A stretch of DNA of 64,000 nt, from positions 1 to 64,000 of the forward strand of contig JAJPIS010000060.1 in assembly GCA_021324635.1 (NCBI GenBank), written 5' to 3'. This DNA is from Gemmatimonadota bacterium. Lineage in GTDB: Bacteria; Gemmatimonadota; Gemmatimonadetes; Gemmatimonadales; Gemmatimonadaceae. Positions 36,871 through 46,573 of this stretch are shown in pieces (within the stretch, counting starts at the first letter, position 1; each line of letters starts with the position of its first letter). A program made the translations under genes and the position numbers. The notes under the pieces were generated by a model, which was given only the letters and a program-made list of their open reading frames with translations, was not told the origin of the DNA and did not search any database.

Positions 36871-36899
36871 AAGCTAGGGCGCGTAGATGTCGAAGTCAA
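36871..36899 (-). promoter_or_regulatory. Promoter of the roadblock operon
   Basis: On the reverse strand the -35 box TTGACT (36899-36894) and the -10 box TAGCTT (36876-36871) are 17 bp apart, with a start near 36864, 15 bases before the roadblock ATG. Its -35 overlaps a palindrome shared with the divergent promoter. Confidence 0.65.
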
Positions 36900-36916
36900 G
36901 CCGTGAGAACGGCTTG
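36897..36916. promoter_or_regulatory. Palindrome between divergent promoters, possible operator
   Basis: CAAGCCGT (36897-36904), GAGA, ACGGCTTG (36909-36916) forms an 8 bp inverted repeat whose outer ends overlap the -35 boxes of both divergent promoters. A dimeric regulator bound here would contact both promoters at once. The same sequence could also fold as RNA, but no transcript is expected to start upstream of it. Confidence 0.45.
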
Positions 36917-36942
36917 CAGAGCCGCGCGCAGCCGCGTAACGT
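36914..36942 (+). promoter_or_regulatory. Promoter of the lipoprotein gene
   Basis: TTGCAG (36914-36919), a 17 bp spacer and TAACGT (36937-36942) predict a start near 36949, only 9 bases before the ATG at 36958. The message would be nearly leaderless. Confidence 0.5.
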
Positions 36943-36957
36943 ACCCGGGACACACAC

Positions 36958-37563
36958 ATGCACGACACACCCGCATCTCCGTCGACCACCCGCTGCTCGC
37001 GGGGGGCCGGTCCGCTGGCCGTGCTCCTCGTGGGAGCGCTCGCCGCCGCCTGCTCGGGGCTCACCAACCCCAAGCCGACGACCGACATCGTGACCGACAC
37101 GCTGGTCGCGTGGGCGATCAACGGCACACAAGGATCCCTCCCGTCGGGCTACGAGCTGGCGACGCAGAAGGTCGTCCCCGCGGATGCGGCCCTCAACTTC
37201 GACATCGCGTTCGACATCGATTCCGCCTCGGGCAGCGCCCTCGTCTATCCGGTTCGCCTGCTCACGGACGGCTCGGTCACGGTCCGCCGCGCCGGCCTCC
37301 AGCGCATCACGCGGCCGTATGAGTCGGCGACCTTCGCGCCGCACACCGGCTACGTCTTCGACTCCGTGTTGGTGATGGGTCCGGGCCAGGCCGCGTTCCT
37401 GGTGACGAATCCGCTCGGCTGCGTCGCCGATGCGAACCCGTCGCTCTACGGCAAGTTCATCATCGACAGCGTCAATACCGTGACCCGCACCGTCCACTTC
37501 CGCGCCACGACGGATCCGAACTGCGGGTATCGGGACTTCCAGCCCGGCCTCCCGCCCTTTTAG
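36958..37563 (+). CDS. Lipoprotein of unknown function
   Basis: This is a 201-residue predicted lipoprotein; the N-terminus has a basic stretch, a hydrophobic core (LAVLLVGALAAAC) and the lipid-modified Cys at about residue 32. The mature part is a beta-rich domain with two more Cys (NPLGCVADANP and DPNCGYRDF) that could form a disulfide. I do not recognise the family. It diverges from the roadblock operon and precedes serS by 22 bases, so serS may depend on its promoter. Confidence 0.78.
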   Translation: MHDTPASPSTTRCSRGAGPLAVLLVGALAAACSGLTNPKPTTDIVTDTLVAWAINGTQGSLPSGYELATQKVVPADAALNFDIAFDIDSASGSALVYPVRLLTDGSVTVRRAGLQRITRPYESATFAPHTGYVFDSVLVMGPGQAAFLVTNPLGCVADANPSLYGKFIIDSVNTVTRTVHFRATTDPNCGYRDFQPGLPPF

Positions 37564-37585
37564 CGCCGGACGCGGCGGCGGCTCC

Positions 37586-38860
37586 GTGCACGACCTTCGC
37601 CTGCTCCGCGAGCGGCCCGACCTGCTGCGCGATGCCCTACGCCGCCGCGGAGCCCTGGACGCGCTCGCGCCGACACTCGAGCGCGCCGAAGCGCTGGAGC
37701 GCAGCCGCCGGGAGGCGATCCGCGCGGCGGAGGCGAAGCGCGCCGACAGCAACGCCATCAGCCAGGAAGTCCGGCGGCGGAAGCAGGCCGGCGATGACGC
37801 GGGCGCGCTGATCGAGCAGGGCCGTCGGCTCGGCGCGGAGCTCGAGCAGCTCGACCGCGAGCGCGCCGACGCCGAGGCCGCCTACACCAGCCTGGTCGCG
37901 GAGCTGCCGAACCTGCTCCTGGCGGATGTCCCGGCCGGGGGGGAGGAGGCCAACCGCGTGATCCGAAGCTGGGGCACCCCGCGCCCGGCGACGGCGGTGC
38001 GCCCGCACTGGGAGATCGCCGAGGCCCTGGGGATCCTCGATCTGCCGCGGGCGGCCAAGGTCGCCGGGTCCGGGTTCCTGGTCTTCCGGGGACTGGGCGC
38101 GCGGCTCGTCCGGTCGCTCATGAGCTTCATGCTCGACCTGCATACGATCACGCACGGCTACGAGGAGCTGTGGGTCCCGGCAGTCGTCAACCGCGCGTCC
38201 ATGTTCGGCACGGCGCAGTTTCCCAAGTTCGAGGATGAGCAGTACGGGCTCGTCGCCGAGGACCTGTTTCTCGTGCCGACCGCCGAAGTTCCCGTGACGA
38301 ACCTCTACCGGGACGAGATTCTCGAGGGAGCGACCCTGCCGCGAGCCTTCGCCGCCTACTCGCCGTGCTTCCGGCGCGAGGCCGGAGCCCACGGTAAGGA
38401 CACGCGCGGCCTCCTCAGGGTCCATCAGTTCGACAAGGTCGAGCTCGTGCGCTACAGCACCCCCGAACACGCGCCCGCCCAACTGGAGCTGCTCACGAGC
38501 CACGCCGAGGCCGTGCTCCAGCAGCTCGGGCTCGCATATCGCGTCGTGCTCCTGGCGGGCGGCGACACGGGATTCGCGAGCGCGAAGACCTACGACCTCG
38601 AGGTGTGGGCACCCGGCGTGGGCAAGTGGTTGGAAGTCTCGTCGTGCAGCACCTTCACGGACTTTCAGGCGCGGCGCGCCAATATCCGCTACCGCCCGGC
38701 GGCCGGCGGGAAACCCGCCTTCGTGCACACGCTCAACGGGTCGGGCACGGCGTTCCCGCGGCTGATCGCGGCGCTGCTCGAGCAGTATCAGGAGGCCGAC
38801 GGCAGCGTCCGCGTCCCCGACGTTCTGCGCGCGGGCCTGGGCACCGACCGCCTGGGCTGA
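37586..38860 (+). CDS. serS: Serine-tRNA ligase
   Basis: This 424-residue class II aminoacyl-tRNA synthetase charges tRNA-Ser (and tRNA-Sec). The N-terminal antiparallel coiled-coil arm (about 30-105) binds the long variable arm of the tRNA. Class II motifs are present: VPTAEVPVTNLYRDEIL, FRREAGAHGKDTRGLLRVHQ (motif 2) and LNGSGTAFPRLIAALLEQYQ (motif 3), with LEVSSCSTFTDFQARR in the serine pocket. The GTG start gives HDLRLLRERPDLLRDALRRR. It has the usual length. Confidence 0.97.
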   Translation: MHDLRLLRERPDLLRDALRRRGALDALAPTLERAEALERSRREAIRAAEAKRADSNAISQEVRRRKQAGDDAGALIEQGRRLGAELEQLDRERADAEAAYTSLVAELPNLLLADVPAGGEEANRVIRSWGTPRPATAVRPHWEIAEALGILDLPRAAKVAGSGFLVFRGLGARLVRSLMSFMLDLHTITHGYEELWVPAVVNRASMFGTAQFPKFEDEQYGLVAEDLFLVPTAEVPVTNLYRDEILEGATLPRAFAAYSPCFRREAGAHGKDTRGLLRVHQFDKVELVRYSTPEHAPAQLELLTSHAEAVLQQLGLAYRVVLLAGGDTGFASAKTYDLEVWAPGVGKWLEVSSCSTFTDFQARRANIRYRPAAGGKPAFVHTLNGSGTAFPRLIAALLEQYQEADGSVRVPDVLRAGLGTDRLG

Positions 38861-38872
38861 CCGGGTCGCGCG

Positions 38873-40024
38873 ATGCCACGCCGGGCCCCGACCGTGCTGC
38901 TCGTGGTCGGCTTCGCCGTCCTCCTCGGCTGGTACGCGATCTATACCCAACGGGTGATCGCCGAGCTGCGGCGCGAGGCCGCCCGATCGGGCCTCATGTC
39001 GGCGCGCGTCTTTCGTGCGCTCAGCGACCCCTCGGAGGGGGCCAGTACGGCCGCGCTCCTCGACCTCGCCCAGCACATCCGGGAGATCGGCGTTCCGGTG
39101 GTCGTCACCGACCCGCATGGCGTGCCGCGCGACACGGCCAACATTCCGTTCGTGGCACCGCTCGACGGGCCGCAGATGCGCGAGTACGTGCACACACTCG
39201 ACGCGCAAAACCCGCCGGTCGCCGAGTCGGGCATCGGGACGGTGCACTTCGGGAACACGCCGCTCGTGCGGGGGCTGCGGGTCATCCCCGTGCTCCAGGG
39301 CATCCTGCTCGCGTTTCTGCTCGCCTTCGGCGTGTTCACCCTGCTCACCCGCGCGCACGTCGAGCGGGAGAAGGTGTGGGCCGGCATGGCGCGCGAGTCG
39401 GCTCACCAGCTGGGCACGCCGCTCTCGAGCTTGAGCGGCTGGCTCGAGCTGCTGCGGTCCCGGACGCCGGAAGGGGCGGCGTCGCCCGTGCTCGACCACA
39501 TGCAGAGCGATCTGGACCGGCTCGAGCGCGTCGCGCACCGGTTCGAGCGGATCGGCCGCCCGTCGCGCGCACAGACGGTGAATGCGGGCGATCTGGTCGA
39601 GCGGGTGGCCGCGTACTTCCGGGCCCGCGTCCCGTCCCTCGCGCACACGGTGACCGTCTCGACGCAACTCGGGGACGGCGACCTGACGGTCGAGGGTGAC
39701 GCCGTCCTGCTCGAGTGGGCGGTCGAAGCGCTCGCGAAGAATGCGATCGACGCGCTCGCCGGGCGTGGCGGACAGGTCACGCTGTCGGCGCACGCGCTTC
39801 CGGAGGGCGGTGTCCGTCTCCGGGTCGCCGACGACGGGCCCGGGGTGGCGCGTGAGCTTCGGAAGGAGATCTTCCGCCCGGGGTTCTCGACGAAGGCGCG
39901 CGGCTGGGGGATCGGGCTCTCGCTCGCGCGCCGCATCGTCGAGGAGAGTCACGGCGGGCGGCTCGTGCTCGTCAGCGCGGACCGCGGCGCCACCTTCGAC
40001 ATTATCTTACCTCGATGGTCCTGA
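38873..40024 (+). CDS. Membrane sensor histidine kinase
   Basis: This 383-residue kinase has an N-terminal membrane helix (TVLLVVGFAVLLGWYAIYTQ), a periplasmic domain of about 110 residues, a second helix (LQGILLAFLLAFGVFTLLTR, 141-160) and a cytoplasmic kinase core. The H-box is MARESAHQLGTPLSSL with His at about 178; N-box ALAKNAIDAL, G1 RVADDGPGV and G2 GWGIGLSLARRI follow. No response regulator is adjacent on this strand. Twelve bases follow serS, and its end overlaps pcrA by 10 bases, so it sits in a mixed operon. The signal is unknown. Confidence 0.9.
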   Translation: MPRRAPTVLLVVGFAVLLGWYAIYTQRVIAELRREAARSGLMSARVFRALSDPSEGASTAALLDLAQHIREIGVPVVVTDPHGVPRDTANIPFVAPLDGPQMREYVHTLDAQNPPVAESGIGTVHFGNTPLVRGLRVIPVLQGILLAFLLAFGVFTLLTRAHVEREKVWAGMARESAHQLGTPLSSLSGWLELLRSRTPEGAASPVLDHMQSDLDRLERVAHRFERIGRPSRAQTVNAGDLVERVAAYFRARVPSLAHTVTVSTQLGDGDLTVEGDAVLLEWAVEALAKNAIDALAGRGGQVTLSAHALPEGGVRLRVADDGPGVARELRKEIFRPGFSTKARGWGIGLSLARRIVEESHGGRLVLVSADRGATFDIILPRWS

Positions 40025-42321
40025 CGACTGCCCCCGCTCGCGCCACCGCGCTGGTGGAGTCCCTCAATCCGGCGCAGCGGGAGGCGGTGCAGCACGGCGA
40101 CGGCCCGTTGCTGGTGCTGGCCGGCGCCGGCTCGGGGAAGACGCGCGTCCTGACGCTGCGCATCGCGCAACTGGTGCGGGAGCGCGCTGTCGCACCGGAC
40201 CGGATCCTCGCCGTCACGTTCACCAACAAGGCGGCCGGCGAGATGCGCGACCGCTTGGCGCGTCTGCTGCCGGAAGCGACCTGGGGCCGGGGCATGTGGG
40301 TCGGCACGTTCCATTCCGTCGGCGCGCGGCTCCTGCGCGCCAATGCCGCTCTCGTCGGGCGGACGCCGAGCTTCACGATCTACGACGAGGAGGACACCCT
40401 CGGCGTCGTGAAGCGGATCATGGAGTCCCGCGGGATCGCGCCGCGGGAGTGGACGCCAAAGGCGATCCAGGGCGCGATCTCCGACGCGATGAATGCGCTG
40501 GTCGGTCCCGACGAGTACGCGCGGCTCGCCCACGACCCGCTGAGCCGGGCCGCCGCTGCCGTCTACGGCGACCTCGAGCGGGTGCTGCGGGCGCAGAACG
40601 CGGTCACCTTCGATGCCCTCCTGACGCTGCCGGTGCAACTGCTCACCGAGCACCCGGACCGGCGGGCGGCGTACCAGTCCCGCTTCCAGTCCCTGCTCGT
40701 CGACGAGTACCAGGACACGAATCGCGCCCAGTACGCGTTGGTCAAGCTGCTCGGCGGTCACGGCAACATCACGGTGGTCGGTGACGACGACCAGGTCGTG
40801 TACCAGTGGCGGGGCGCCGACATCCGCAACATCCTCGATTTCACCCGCGATTTCCCGCAGGCCGCGGTGGTGCGGCTCGAGGAGAACTACCGCTCCACGG
40901 GCAGGATCCTGGATCTCGCGAACGCGGTCATCGTCCACAACACGCAGCGGATGGGGAAGACCCTGCGCCCCACCAAACAGGCCGGCGAGACGCCGACGGC
41001 CGTGCGGGCGCTGGATGAGCGTGACGAGGCGGGCTGGGTCACCGACGAGCTGCTGGCCCGCCGGCGCGCGCGGCCCGATCTCGCGCTGCGCGATATCGCG
41101 ATTCTCTACCGCACGAACGCGCAGAGCCGGGCGTTCGAGGAGGCGATGCGGCGCCAGGCGATCCCCTACCGGCTCATCGGCGCGACGCGCTTCTACGACC
41201 GCCGCGAGATCCGCGACCTGATGAGCTACCTCAAGCTCATCGCCAACCCCGCCGACGACGAAGCGTTCCGCCGCGCCATCACCGTCCCGCGTCGCGGATT
41301 GGGCGAGGCCGCACTCGGCCAACTCGCCGCCGCGGCCGCGGCCGCCCAGCTTCCGTTGCTCGCGGCGGCCGGACGCGCCGATCTCCTCGAGCCGTTGCGT
41401 CCGGCCGTGCGCGCCGCGCTCGCCGAGTTCGCGGGCCTCGTGGCCCGTCTCCGGGCCCAGGCTGCCGAGGCCGGGGTCGATGAGCTCCTCCGATCACTCG
41501 TCGAGAGCATTCGCTACGGGGACTACCTCCGGGCCGAGGGGCCGGATGCGGCCGATCGACTGGACAACGTGCGCGAGTTGATCACGAGCGCCGCGGAAGT
41601 GGTCGCCGATGAAGGGGGCGAGGTGGGGCTCACGCCGCTCGACCACTTTCTCCAGCGCACCACGCTCGTCACGGCCGCCGACCAACTCGAGGCGTCGGCC
41701 GACGCCGTCGTGATGATGACGCTGCACAATGCCAAGGGGCTCGAGTTCCCCGTCGTCTTCATCGCCGGGCTCGAGGACGGGCTCTTCCCGCTCGCCCGCG
41801 CGTACGACGACCCGGCGATGCTGGAGGAGGAACGCCGGCTGTTCTATGTCGGGATCACGCGGGCCGAAGAGAAGTTGTATCTCTCGTACGCCGAGCAACG
41901 CCGGCGCAACGGGGAGCTGCTGCCGGGCAAGGAGTCGAGCTTCCTGGCGGCGATTCCCGCGGGACTGCTCGAGCGGCGGGAGACCGTGCGCGTGCGGACC
42001 TCGGGGCGGCTCGCCTTCAACGACGCGGGGCGGTGGGCGCCTCCGGGCGGCGACCGGCGGCCTGCCGCACGCCGCCCCGGCACTCCCGTGTTCCTCGGGG
42101 CACACTGGGGGGCCGATCCCGAGCCGGCCGACCTGTCGCAGGACGTGCCGGCGTACGTGACGGGCGAGCGGGTGCGGCATCGCACGTTCGGGACCGGGAC
42201 GATCGCCGATGTGACCGGCGCGGGGCGTGACGCCAAGGTGAAGATCGATTTCGAGGACGCGGCGGTGGGACGAAAGACCCTGGTCATCGCGCAGGCCGGA
42301 TTGCAGCGGGCGATCGAATGA
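40015..42321 (+). CDS. pcrA: UvrD/PcrA-family 3'-5' DNA helicase
   Basis: This 768-residue superfamily 1 helicase acts in nucleotide excision repair, mismatch repair and clearing of replication conflicts. Motifs in order: LVLAGAGSGKTRVL (I), AVTFTNKAAGEM (Ia), LLVDEYQDTNRAQY (II), VVGDDDQVVYQWRGA (III), RLEENYRST (IV), MTLHNAKGLEFPVVF (V) and RRLFYVGITRAEEKL (VI). The C-terminal Tudor-like region (GERVRHRTFGTGTIADV) binds RNA polymerase in PcrA proteins. PcrA and UvrD cannot be told apart by sequence alone. Confidence 0.95.
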   Translation: MVLTTAPARATALVESLNPAQREAVQHGDGPLLVLAGAGSGKTRVLTLRIAQLVRERAVAPDRILAVTFTNKAAGEMRDRLARLLPEATWGRGMWVGTFHSVGARLLRANAALVGRTPSFTIYDEEDTLGVVKRIMESRGIAPREWTPKAIQGAISDAMNALVGPDEYARLAHDPLSRAAAAVYGDLERVLRAQNAVTFDALLTLPVQLLTEHPDRRAAYQSRFQSLLVDEYQDTNRAQYALVKLLGGHGNITVVGDDDQVVYQWRGADIRNILDFTRDFPQAAVVRLEENYRSTGRILDLANAVIVHNTQRMGKTLRPTKQAGETPTAVRALDERDEAGWVTDELLARRRARPDLALRDIAILYRTNAQSRAFEEAMRRQAIPYRLIGATRFYDRREIRDLMSYLKLIANPADDEAFRRAITVPRRGLGEAALGQLAAAAAAAQLPLLAAAGRADLLEPLRPAVRAALAEFAGLVARLRAQAAEAGVDELLRSLVESIRYGDYLRAEGPDAADRLDNVRELITSAAEVVADEGGEVGLTPLDHFLQRTTLVTAADQLEASADAVVMMTLHNAKGLEFPVVFIAGLEDGLFPLARAYDDPAMLEEERRLFYVGITRAEEKLYLSYAEQRRRNGELLPGKESSFLAAIPAGLLERRETVRVRTSGRLAFNDAGRWAPPGGDRRPAARRPGTPVFLGAHWGADPEPADLSQDVPAYVTGERVRHRTFGTGTIADVTGAGRDAKVKIDFEDAAVGRKTLVIAQAGLQRAIE

Positions 42322-42385
42322 GCGGCGTGACCGTGGGGAGCGAACGGCGGGCGCAGAGTGCCTCGATTGGACCGAAGGCGCCCAC

Positions 42386-42718
42386 ATGAGTGTCACCTTC
42401 GACGAGGTGCGCCGGATCGCGGCCCTGGCGCGGGTCGGCGTCGCGGAGGACCGACTCCCCGTCCTCGCGCGCGAGCTCTCGGCCATCCTCGGCCACATGG
42501 CCGTGCTCCAGCGCGTCGACGCGACGGCCGCGGGGAGCGACGTGGAGCCGACGACCACGCCGCTTCGCCCCGATCAGGGCCCGCCGATCCCGCTCCTGCG
42601 GCCGCTGTCCGAGATCGCGCCCGAGCTGCGGGACGGCTTCTTCATCGTGCCGCGCCTGGCGACACATCGGAGCGGACCGGACGGAGCGGGCGACGACGAC
42701 GGGCGGGGCGCCCCATGA
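42386..42718 (+). CDS. gatC: Asp-tRNA(Asn)/Glu-tRNA(Gln) amidotransferase subunit C
   Basis: This 110-residue protein is the small subunit that belts GatA and GatB together in the tRNA-dependent amidotransferase. The N-terminal helix [20 protein letters not shown] and the central LRPDQ segment match GatC. The C-terminal 20 residues are acidic/Gly-rich and atypical. The stop overlaps gatA (ATGA), and gatC-gatA-gatB form one coupled operon. Confidence 0.93.
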   Translation: MSVTFDEVRRIAALARVGVAEDRLPVLARELSAILGHMAVLQRVDATAAGSDVEPTTTPLRPDQGPPIPLLRPLSEIAPELRDGFFIVPRLATHRSGPDGAGDDDGRGAP

Positions 42719-44169
42719 GTGCCCAATCGGTCCGGGCCGCCCGCGCGCGCGCGGCCGCGGTCGGCGCCGGGCGCGAGGGACTCAACATCATCCTCGCCGA
42801 GAACCCCGAGGCCGAGCGCGAGGCCGAGGCCCTCGGCGCCGACAGCCGTGATGCGTCGCGCCCGCGCCCGTTGCTCGGCGTGCCGGTGGCGCTCAAGGAC
42901 AACATCGCGACGCTCCAGATGCCGACGACCTGTGGGTCGCGCATCCTCGCCGGCTACCGGAGCCCGTACGAGGCGACCGTCGCACGACGGCTCCGCGATG
43001 CGGGCGCGGTGCTGTTCTGCACGACGAACATGGACGAGTTCGCGATGGGCTCGTCCACGGAGCACAGCGCCTATGGCCCGACCCGCAACCCGGTCGATCC
43101 CACACGCGTGCCCGGCGGCTCGTCGGGCGGCTCGGCGGCCGCGGTGGCGGCGGGGATCGTCCCGATCGCGCTCGGATCGGAGACCGGCGGGTCGGTCCGG
43201 CAGCCGGCGAGCTTCTGTGGCGTGGTCGGCGTCAAGCCGACGTATGGCCGGGTCAGCCGCTTCGGCCTGGTGGCGTTCGCGTCATCGCTCGACCAGGTCG
43301 GTGTGCTGGCCCGCACGGTCGGCGATGCCGCATTGGGACTGCGAGTCATCGCCGGTCGGGATCCGCTGGACGCGACGTCGGCGGAGGTCCCGGTCCCCGA
43401 CTACGCCGACGTCGCGCGTCGCGCGGCGCGCGCCGGCGGCCGGCCGCTCGCGGGCACGGTCGTGGGCCGGCCACGCGAGTACTTCCCGGAGCAACTGCAC
43501 ACCGGCGTGCGGGAGCGGTGTGCGGCGGCGCTCGACGCGCTCCGACGCCTCGGGGCCGAGATCCGCGACGTCTCGCTCCCCCATACCGACTACGCCATCC
43601 CGGTCTACTACATCGTCGCGCCGGCCGAGGCGTCGTCCAACCTGGCGCGGTTCGATGGCGTGCGCTACGGCCCACGCGTGCCGCGTGAGTCGCTCGTCGA
43701 GATGTACGATGCCACGCGCTCGGTGGGGTTCGGGCCCGAGGTGACCCGCCGCATTCTGCTCGGGACGTATGTGCTGTCGGCGGGATACTACGATGCCTAC
43801 TACAGGCGCGCACAGGCGGTGCGGGCGTTGATCGCGGCCGACTTTCGCCGCGTCTTCGCCGATGGCGTCGACGTGCTCTTCACGCCGACGACGCCCGGGC
43901 CCGCCTTTCCGATCGGCGCGGTGTCCGATCCCTACGAGATGTATCTGAACGACATCTTCACCGCGACCGCGAACCTCGCCGGAGTGCCGGCGATCTCGGT
44001 GCCGGTCGGGGCGACCGGCGGTCTGCCGATCGGGGGGCAGATCATCGCACCGCACTTCGGCGAGGCCCGCATGTTCGCGGTCGCGGCGGCGCTCGAGGCG
44101 GCGCTCGGAGCTGACACGGGTACCGCAGCGGGCGGGGGGATCGGAGTGGGCGCGGGAACGGTGTCATGA
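42715..44169 (+). CDS. gatA: Asp-tRNA(Asn)/Glu-tRNA(Gln) amidotransferase subunit A
   Basis: This 484-residue amidase subunit releases ammonia from glutamine for GatB. The amidase-signature triad is intact: Lys in [10 protein letters not shown] (about 60), cis-Ser in [12 protein letters not shown] and nucleophile region [15 protein letters not shown]. The C-terminal 20 residues are Gly/Ala/Thr-rich and divergent. It overlaps gatC and gatB by 4 bases each. Presence of gatCAB suggests that Gln-tRNA (and perhaps Asn-tRNA) is made by the indirect route. Confidence 0.97.
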   Translation: MSAQSVRAARARAAAVGAGREGLNIILAENPEAEREAEALGADSRDASRPRPLLGVPVALKDNIATLQMPTTCGSRILAGYRSPYEATVARRLRDAGAVLFCTTNMDEFAMGSSTEHSAYGPTRNPVDPTRVPGGSSGGSAAAVAAGIVPIALGSETGGSVRQPASFCGVVGVKPTYGRVSRFGLVAFASSLDQVGVLARTVGDAALGLRVIAGRDPLDATSAEVPVPDYADVARRAARAGGRPLAGTVVGRPREYFPEQLHTGVRERCAAALDALRRLGAEIRDVSLPHTDYAIPVYYIVAPAEASSNLARFDGVRYGPRVPRESLVEMYDATRSVGFGPEVTRRILLGTYVLSAGYYDAYYRRAQAVRALIAADFRRVFADGVDVLFTPTTPGPAFPIGAVSDPYEMYLNDIFTATANLAGVPAISVPVGATGGLPIGGQIIAPHFGEARMFAVAAALEAALGADTGTAAGGGIGVGAGTVS

Positions 44170-45650
44170 GCGGCGTCGTGCGCGGGGGACCGGTCGTGCG
44201 CGAACCGGCCGCGGACGCGTCGTCCCACTTCGAGATGGTGGTGGGCCTCGAGGTGCACGTGCAGCTCAAGACGGCGACCAAGGCCTTCTGCGGCTGCTCC
44301 GCCGCCTACGGAGCACCGCCGAACACCAATGTGTGCCCGGTCTGCCTGGCCCTGCCGGGAGCGCTCCCGGTCCTCAATGCGCACGCCGTCGAGCTCGCGA
44401 CGCGGGCGGCGCTCGCCCTGGACTGCACCGTCCACCCGGTCTCGATCTTCGCCCGGAAGCACTACTTCTATCCCGACCTCCCCAAAGGGTACCAGATCTC
44501 GCAGTACGATCGGCCGCTGGCGACGGGCGGCGCGGTGACGGTCGGCGGTCGTACGGTACGGATCACGCGCGTCCACCTCGAGGAGGATGCCGGCAAGTCG
44601 ATCCACGATCGCGTCCCATGGGGGAGCGCGATCGACCTCAATCGGGCGGGGGTGCCGCTGATCGAGATCGTCAGCGAGCCCGACATCCGCTCGGCGGCCG
44701 AGGCGGGGCAGTATCTCCGGGCGCTGAAGCAGACGATGGCGTACGCCGGTGTGAGCGACGTCAACATGGAAGAGGGGAGCCTGCGCGTCGATGCCAACGT
44801 GAGCGCTCGCCCGCGCGGCGCCACGAAGCTCGGCACCAAGACCGAGGTCAAGAACCTGAACTCCTTCTCCAACGTCGAGCGAGCCCTCGCGGCCGAGTTC
44901 GCGCGGCAGTGCGAGCTGCTCGATCGGGGTGGCGACGCGCGGGTCGAGCAGCAGACGATGCTCTGGGACGCGGCGCGCGGCGCTGTCCGGCCGGCACGGT
45001 CCAAGGAGGAGAGTCACGACTACCGGTACTTTCCGGAGCCCGACCTCGCGCCGCTCGTGGTCGCGGACGAGTGGGTCGCGTCGATCCGCGCCGGGCTACC
45101 CGAGCTCCCGGCGGCGCGGAGGGCGCGCTACGCCGCGACGTACGGACTCTCGGCCCAGGAGATCGAGCCGCTCGTCGACGATCCGGACCTCGGGAGGTAC
45201 TTCGAGGCTCTCGCGGCGGCGCATGGCGACGCCAAGGCGAGCGCGAACTGGGTTCTGGCCGACGTGCTGGCGACACTCAACGCGAGCGGCGGGGACGTCG
45301 CGCGGTTCCCGCTCGCCCCGACGCGTCTCGCGGGCGTGCTCGACCTGGTGCGTCAGGGCACCGTGAGCCGGACGGCGGCCAAGGCAGTCTTCGCGGCGAT
45401 GCTGGCGGGTGGGGAGGAAGCGGCCGCCGACGTGGCCGCGCGCCTGGGGCTCGTGCAGGTCGGCGATGACGCGATGCTGGAGCGGTGGGTGGATGAAGTG
45501 CTGGCGGAGAACCCGAGTGAGGCCGGCCGCTATCTGGCCGGGGAGCGGAAGCTTCAGGGTCCGCTGGTCGGGCTCGTCATGAAGAAATCCAAGGGGCGCG
45601 CCGACCCGAAGCGGGTGAATCAGTTGTTGGCGAAGCGCTCGGGCGGGTAG
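44166..45650 (+). CDS. gatB: Asp-tRNA(Asn)/Glu-tRNA(Gln) amidotransferase subunit B
   Basis: This 494-residue subunit binds and activates mischarged tRNA and performs the amidation. The N-terminal [37 protein letters not shown] (four Cys zinc site), [19 protein letters not shown] and the C-terminal YqeY-like tail domain (LLAKRSGG end) are all present. Its 3' end overlaps the convergent reverse gene by 31 bases, so there is no room for a terminator between them. Confidence 0.97.
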   Translation: MSGVVRGGPVVREPAADASSHFEMVVGLEVHVQLKTATKAFCGCSAAYGAPPNTNVCPVCLALPGALPVLNAHAVELATRAALALDCTVHPVSIFARKHYFYPDLPKGYQISQYDRPLATGGAVTVGGRTVRITRVHLEEDAGKSIHDRVPWGSAIDLNRAGVPLIEIVSEPDIRSAAEAGQYLRALKQTMAYAGVSDVNMEEGSLRVDANVSARPRGATKLGTKTEVKNLNSFSNVERALAAEFARQCELLDRGGDARVEQQTMLWDAARGAVRPARSKEESHDYRYFPEPDLAPLVVADEWVASIRAGLPELPAARRARYAATYGLSAQEIEPLVDDPDLGRYFEALAAAHGDAKASANWVLADVLATLNASGGDVARFPLAPTRLAGVLDLVRQGTVSRTAAKAVFAAMLAGGEEAAADVAARLGLVQVGDDAMLERWVDEVLAENPSEAGRYLAGERKLQGPLVGLVMKKSKGRADPKRVNQLLAKRSGG

Positions 45651-46573
45651 AGCGGCATCGGCAGCGAGGCCGCAAAGGGGAGCGTCGCGCGGGGGAGGCC
45701 GAAGTGCCGACCCGCTTCAGCGGCAACGTGGGCCGGTCCCCGCCGGAGAGCGGCACGGCGAACGCGCTTCGCGCGCCGGAGCGGTTCCTCGCCTGCCGGA
45801 TCGAGCGCGAACGGCTCCGAGCGATCGAGTCGGTCGAGCAGGTCCATGATGAAGTCGTAGGAGCGCGCCACATACAGCGCGACATCGGTGTCGGGCAGGT
45901 CCCAGCGACTGTTCTCGGCGACCAGCTGGAAGATCCGCTGCCAGGACTCCGTGTCGGCCACGTACACCATGCCCCGGAAGATCCGGCGATTGGTCTGCGT
46001 GCTGAAGATCGTCGGGCTCAGGATGCGGTCGAGGTGCGCGTCGGCGGTGAGGTGCTCGCCCACCAGCAGCTCGCGCGCACGACGGCTGTACCCGTCGCCC
46101 AGGTGCGTCTCGAAGCGACTCTCCCAGTAGCTGTGTCCGAGGGCCGTCGTGCTCGAGGTGACGGCCAGTTGCCTCGGCACGAAGTAGTTGTGCGCGACGA
46201 CGTCGGCCGCCAGATGCGCGAGGTACCCGAGCCCGAAGGCGCGGAGAGGCAGGTCGACCGCGCGCTCGAAGATCTCCATGCCGACGGGCCACGAGTGGCA
46301 GTGCCTGCCGACCGGCGCGTACTTCTTCGCGATGCTGGTGTCCGCCGCGATCGACCCATAGAGAAACTCGTACGGGAAGGTGCGCAGGAGCTCGGCGACG
46401 TGCCGCGGCAGGACGTCGAGCGACCGCATGACCGCCTCGCCCAGAAAGACGTGCGTCCCCGGAGTCCAGGCATGAGCGGTGGCCGGAGTCGCGGCCAGCG
46501 CGACGACGACGACGAGGAGGACGCCGGCCGCGCGGGCCGCGACCGTCCATCCACGGGCGCTCCCTTGGATCAG
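45620..46573 (-). CDS. Zinc-dependent phospholipase C-like exported protein
   Basis: This is a protein of about 317 residues with the Zn-dependent phospholipase C (S1/P1-nuclease-like) pattern: AHAWTPGTHVFLGEAV after a signal peptide, YGSIAADTSIAKKYAP, HCHSWPVGMEIFERA, GYLAHLAADVVAHNYFVPRQ and ALGHSYWESRFE, which supply His/Asp metal ligands. No ATG/GTG/TTG lies where the signal peptide should start; a CTG at 46573, overlapping the previous stop as CTGA, fits best, and the next standard start (46747) is deep inside the neighbour. It may act on phospholipids or be a non-catalytic relative. It is last in a three-gene reverse operon. Confidence 0.72.
   Translation of the reverse strand: MIQGSARGWTVAARAAGVLLVVVVALAATPATAHAWTPGTHVFLGEAVMRSLDVLPRHVAELLRTFPYEFLYGSIAADTSIAKKYAPVGRHCHSWPVGMEIFERAVDLPLRAFGLGYLAHLAADVVAHNYFVPRQLAVTSSTTALGHSYWESRFETHLGDGYSRRARELLVGEHLTADAHLDRILSPTIFSTQTNRRIFRGMVYVADTESWQRIFQLVAENSRWDLPDTDVALYVARSYDFIMDLLDRLDRSEPFALDPAGEEPLRRAKRVRRAALRRGPAHVAAEAGRHFGLPRATLPFAASLPMPLYPPERFANN

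Noticed and set aside
38605-39699. 364-codon forward frame over serS and the kinase gene
   Set aside because: It overlaps two certain genes in another frame and has only Arg/Gly/Ala-rich sequence.
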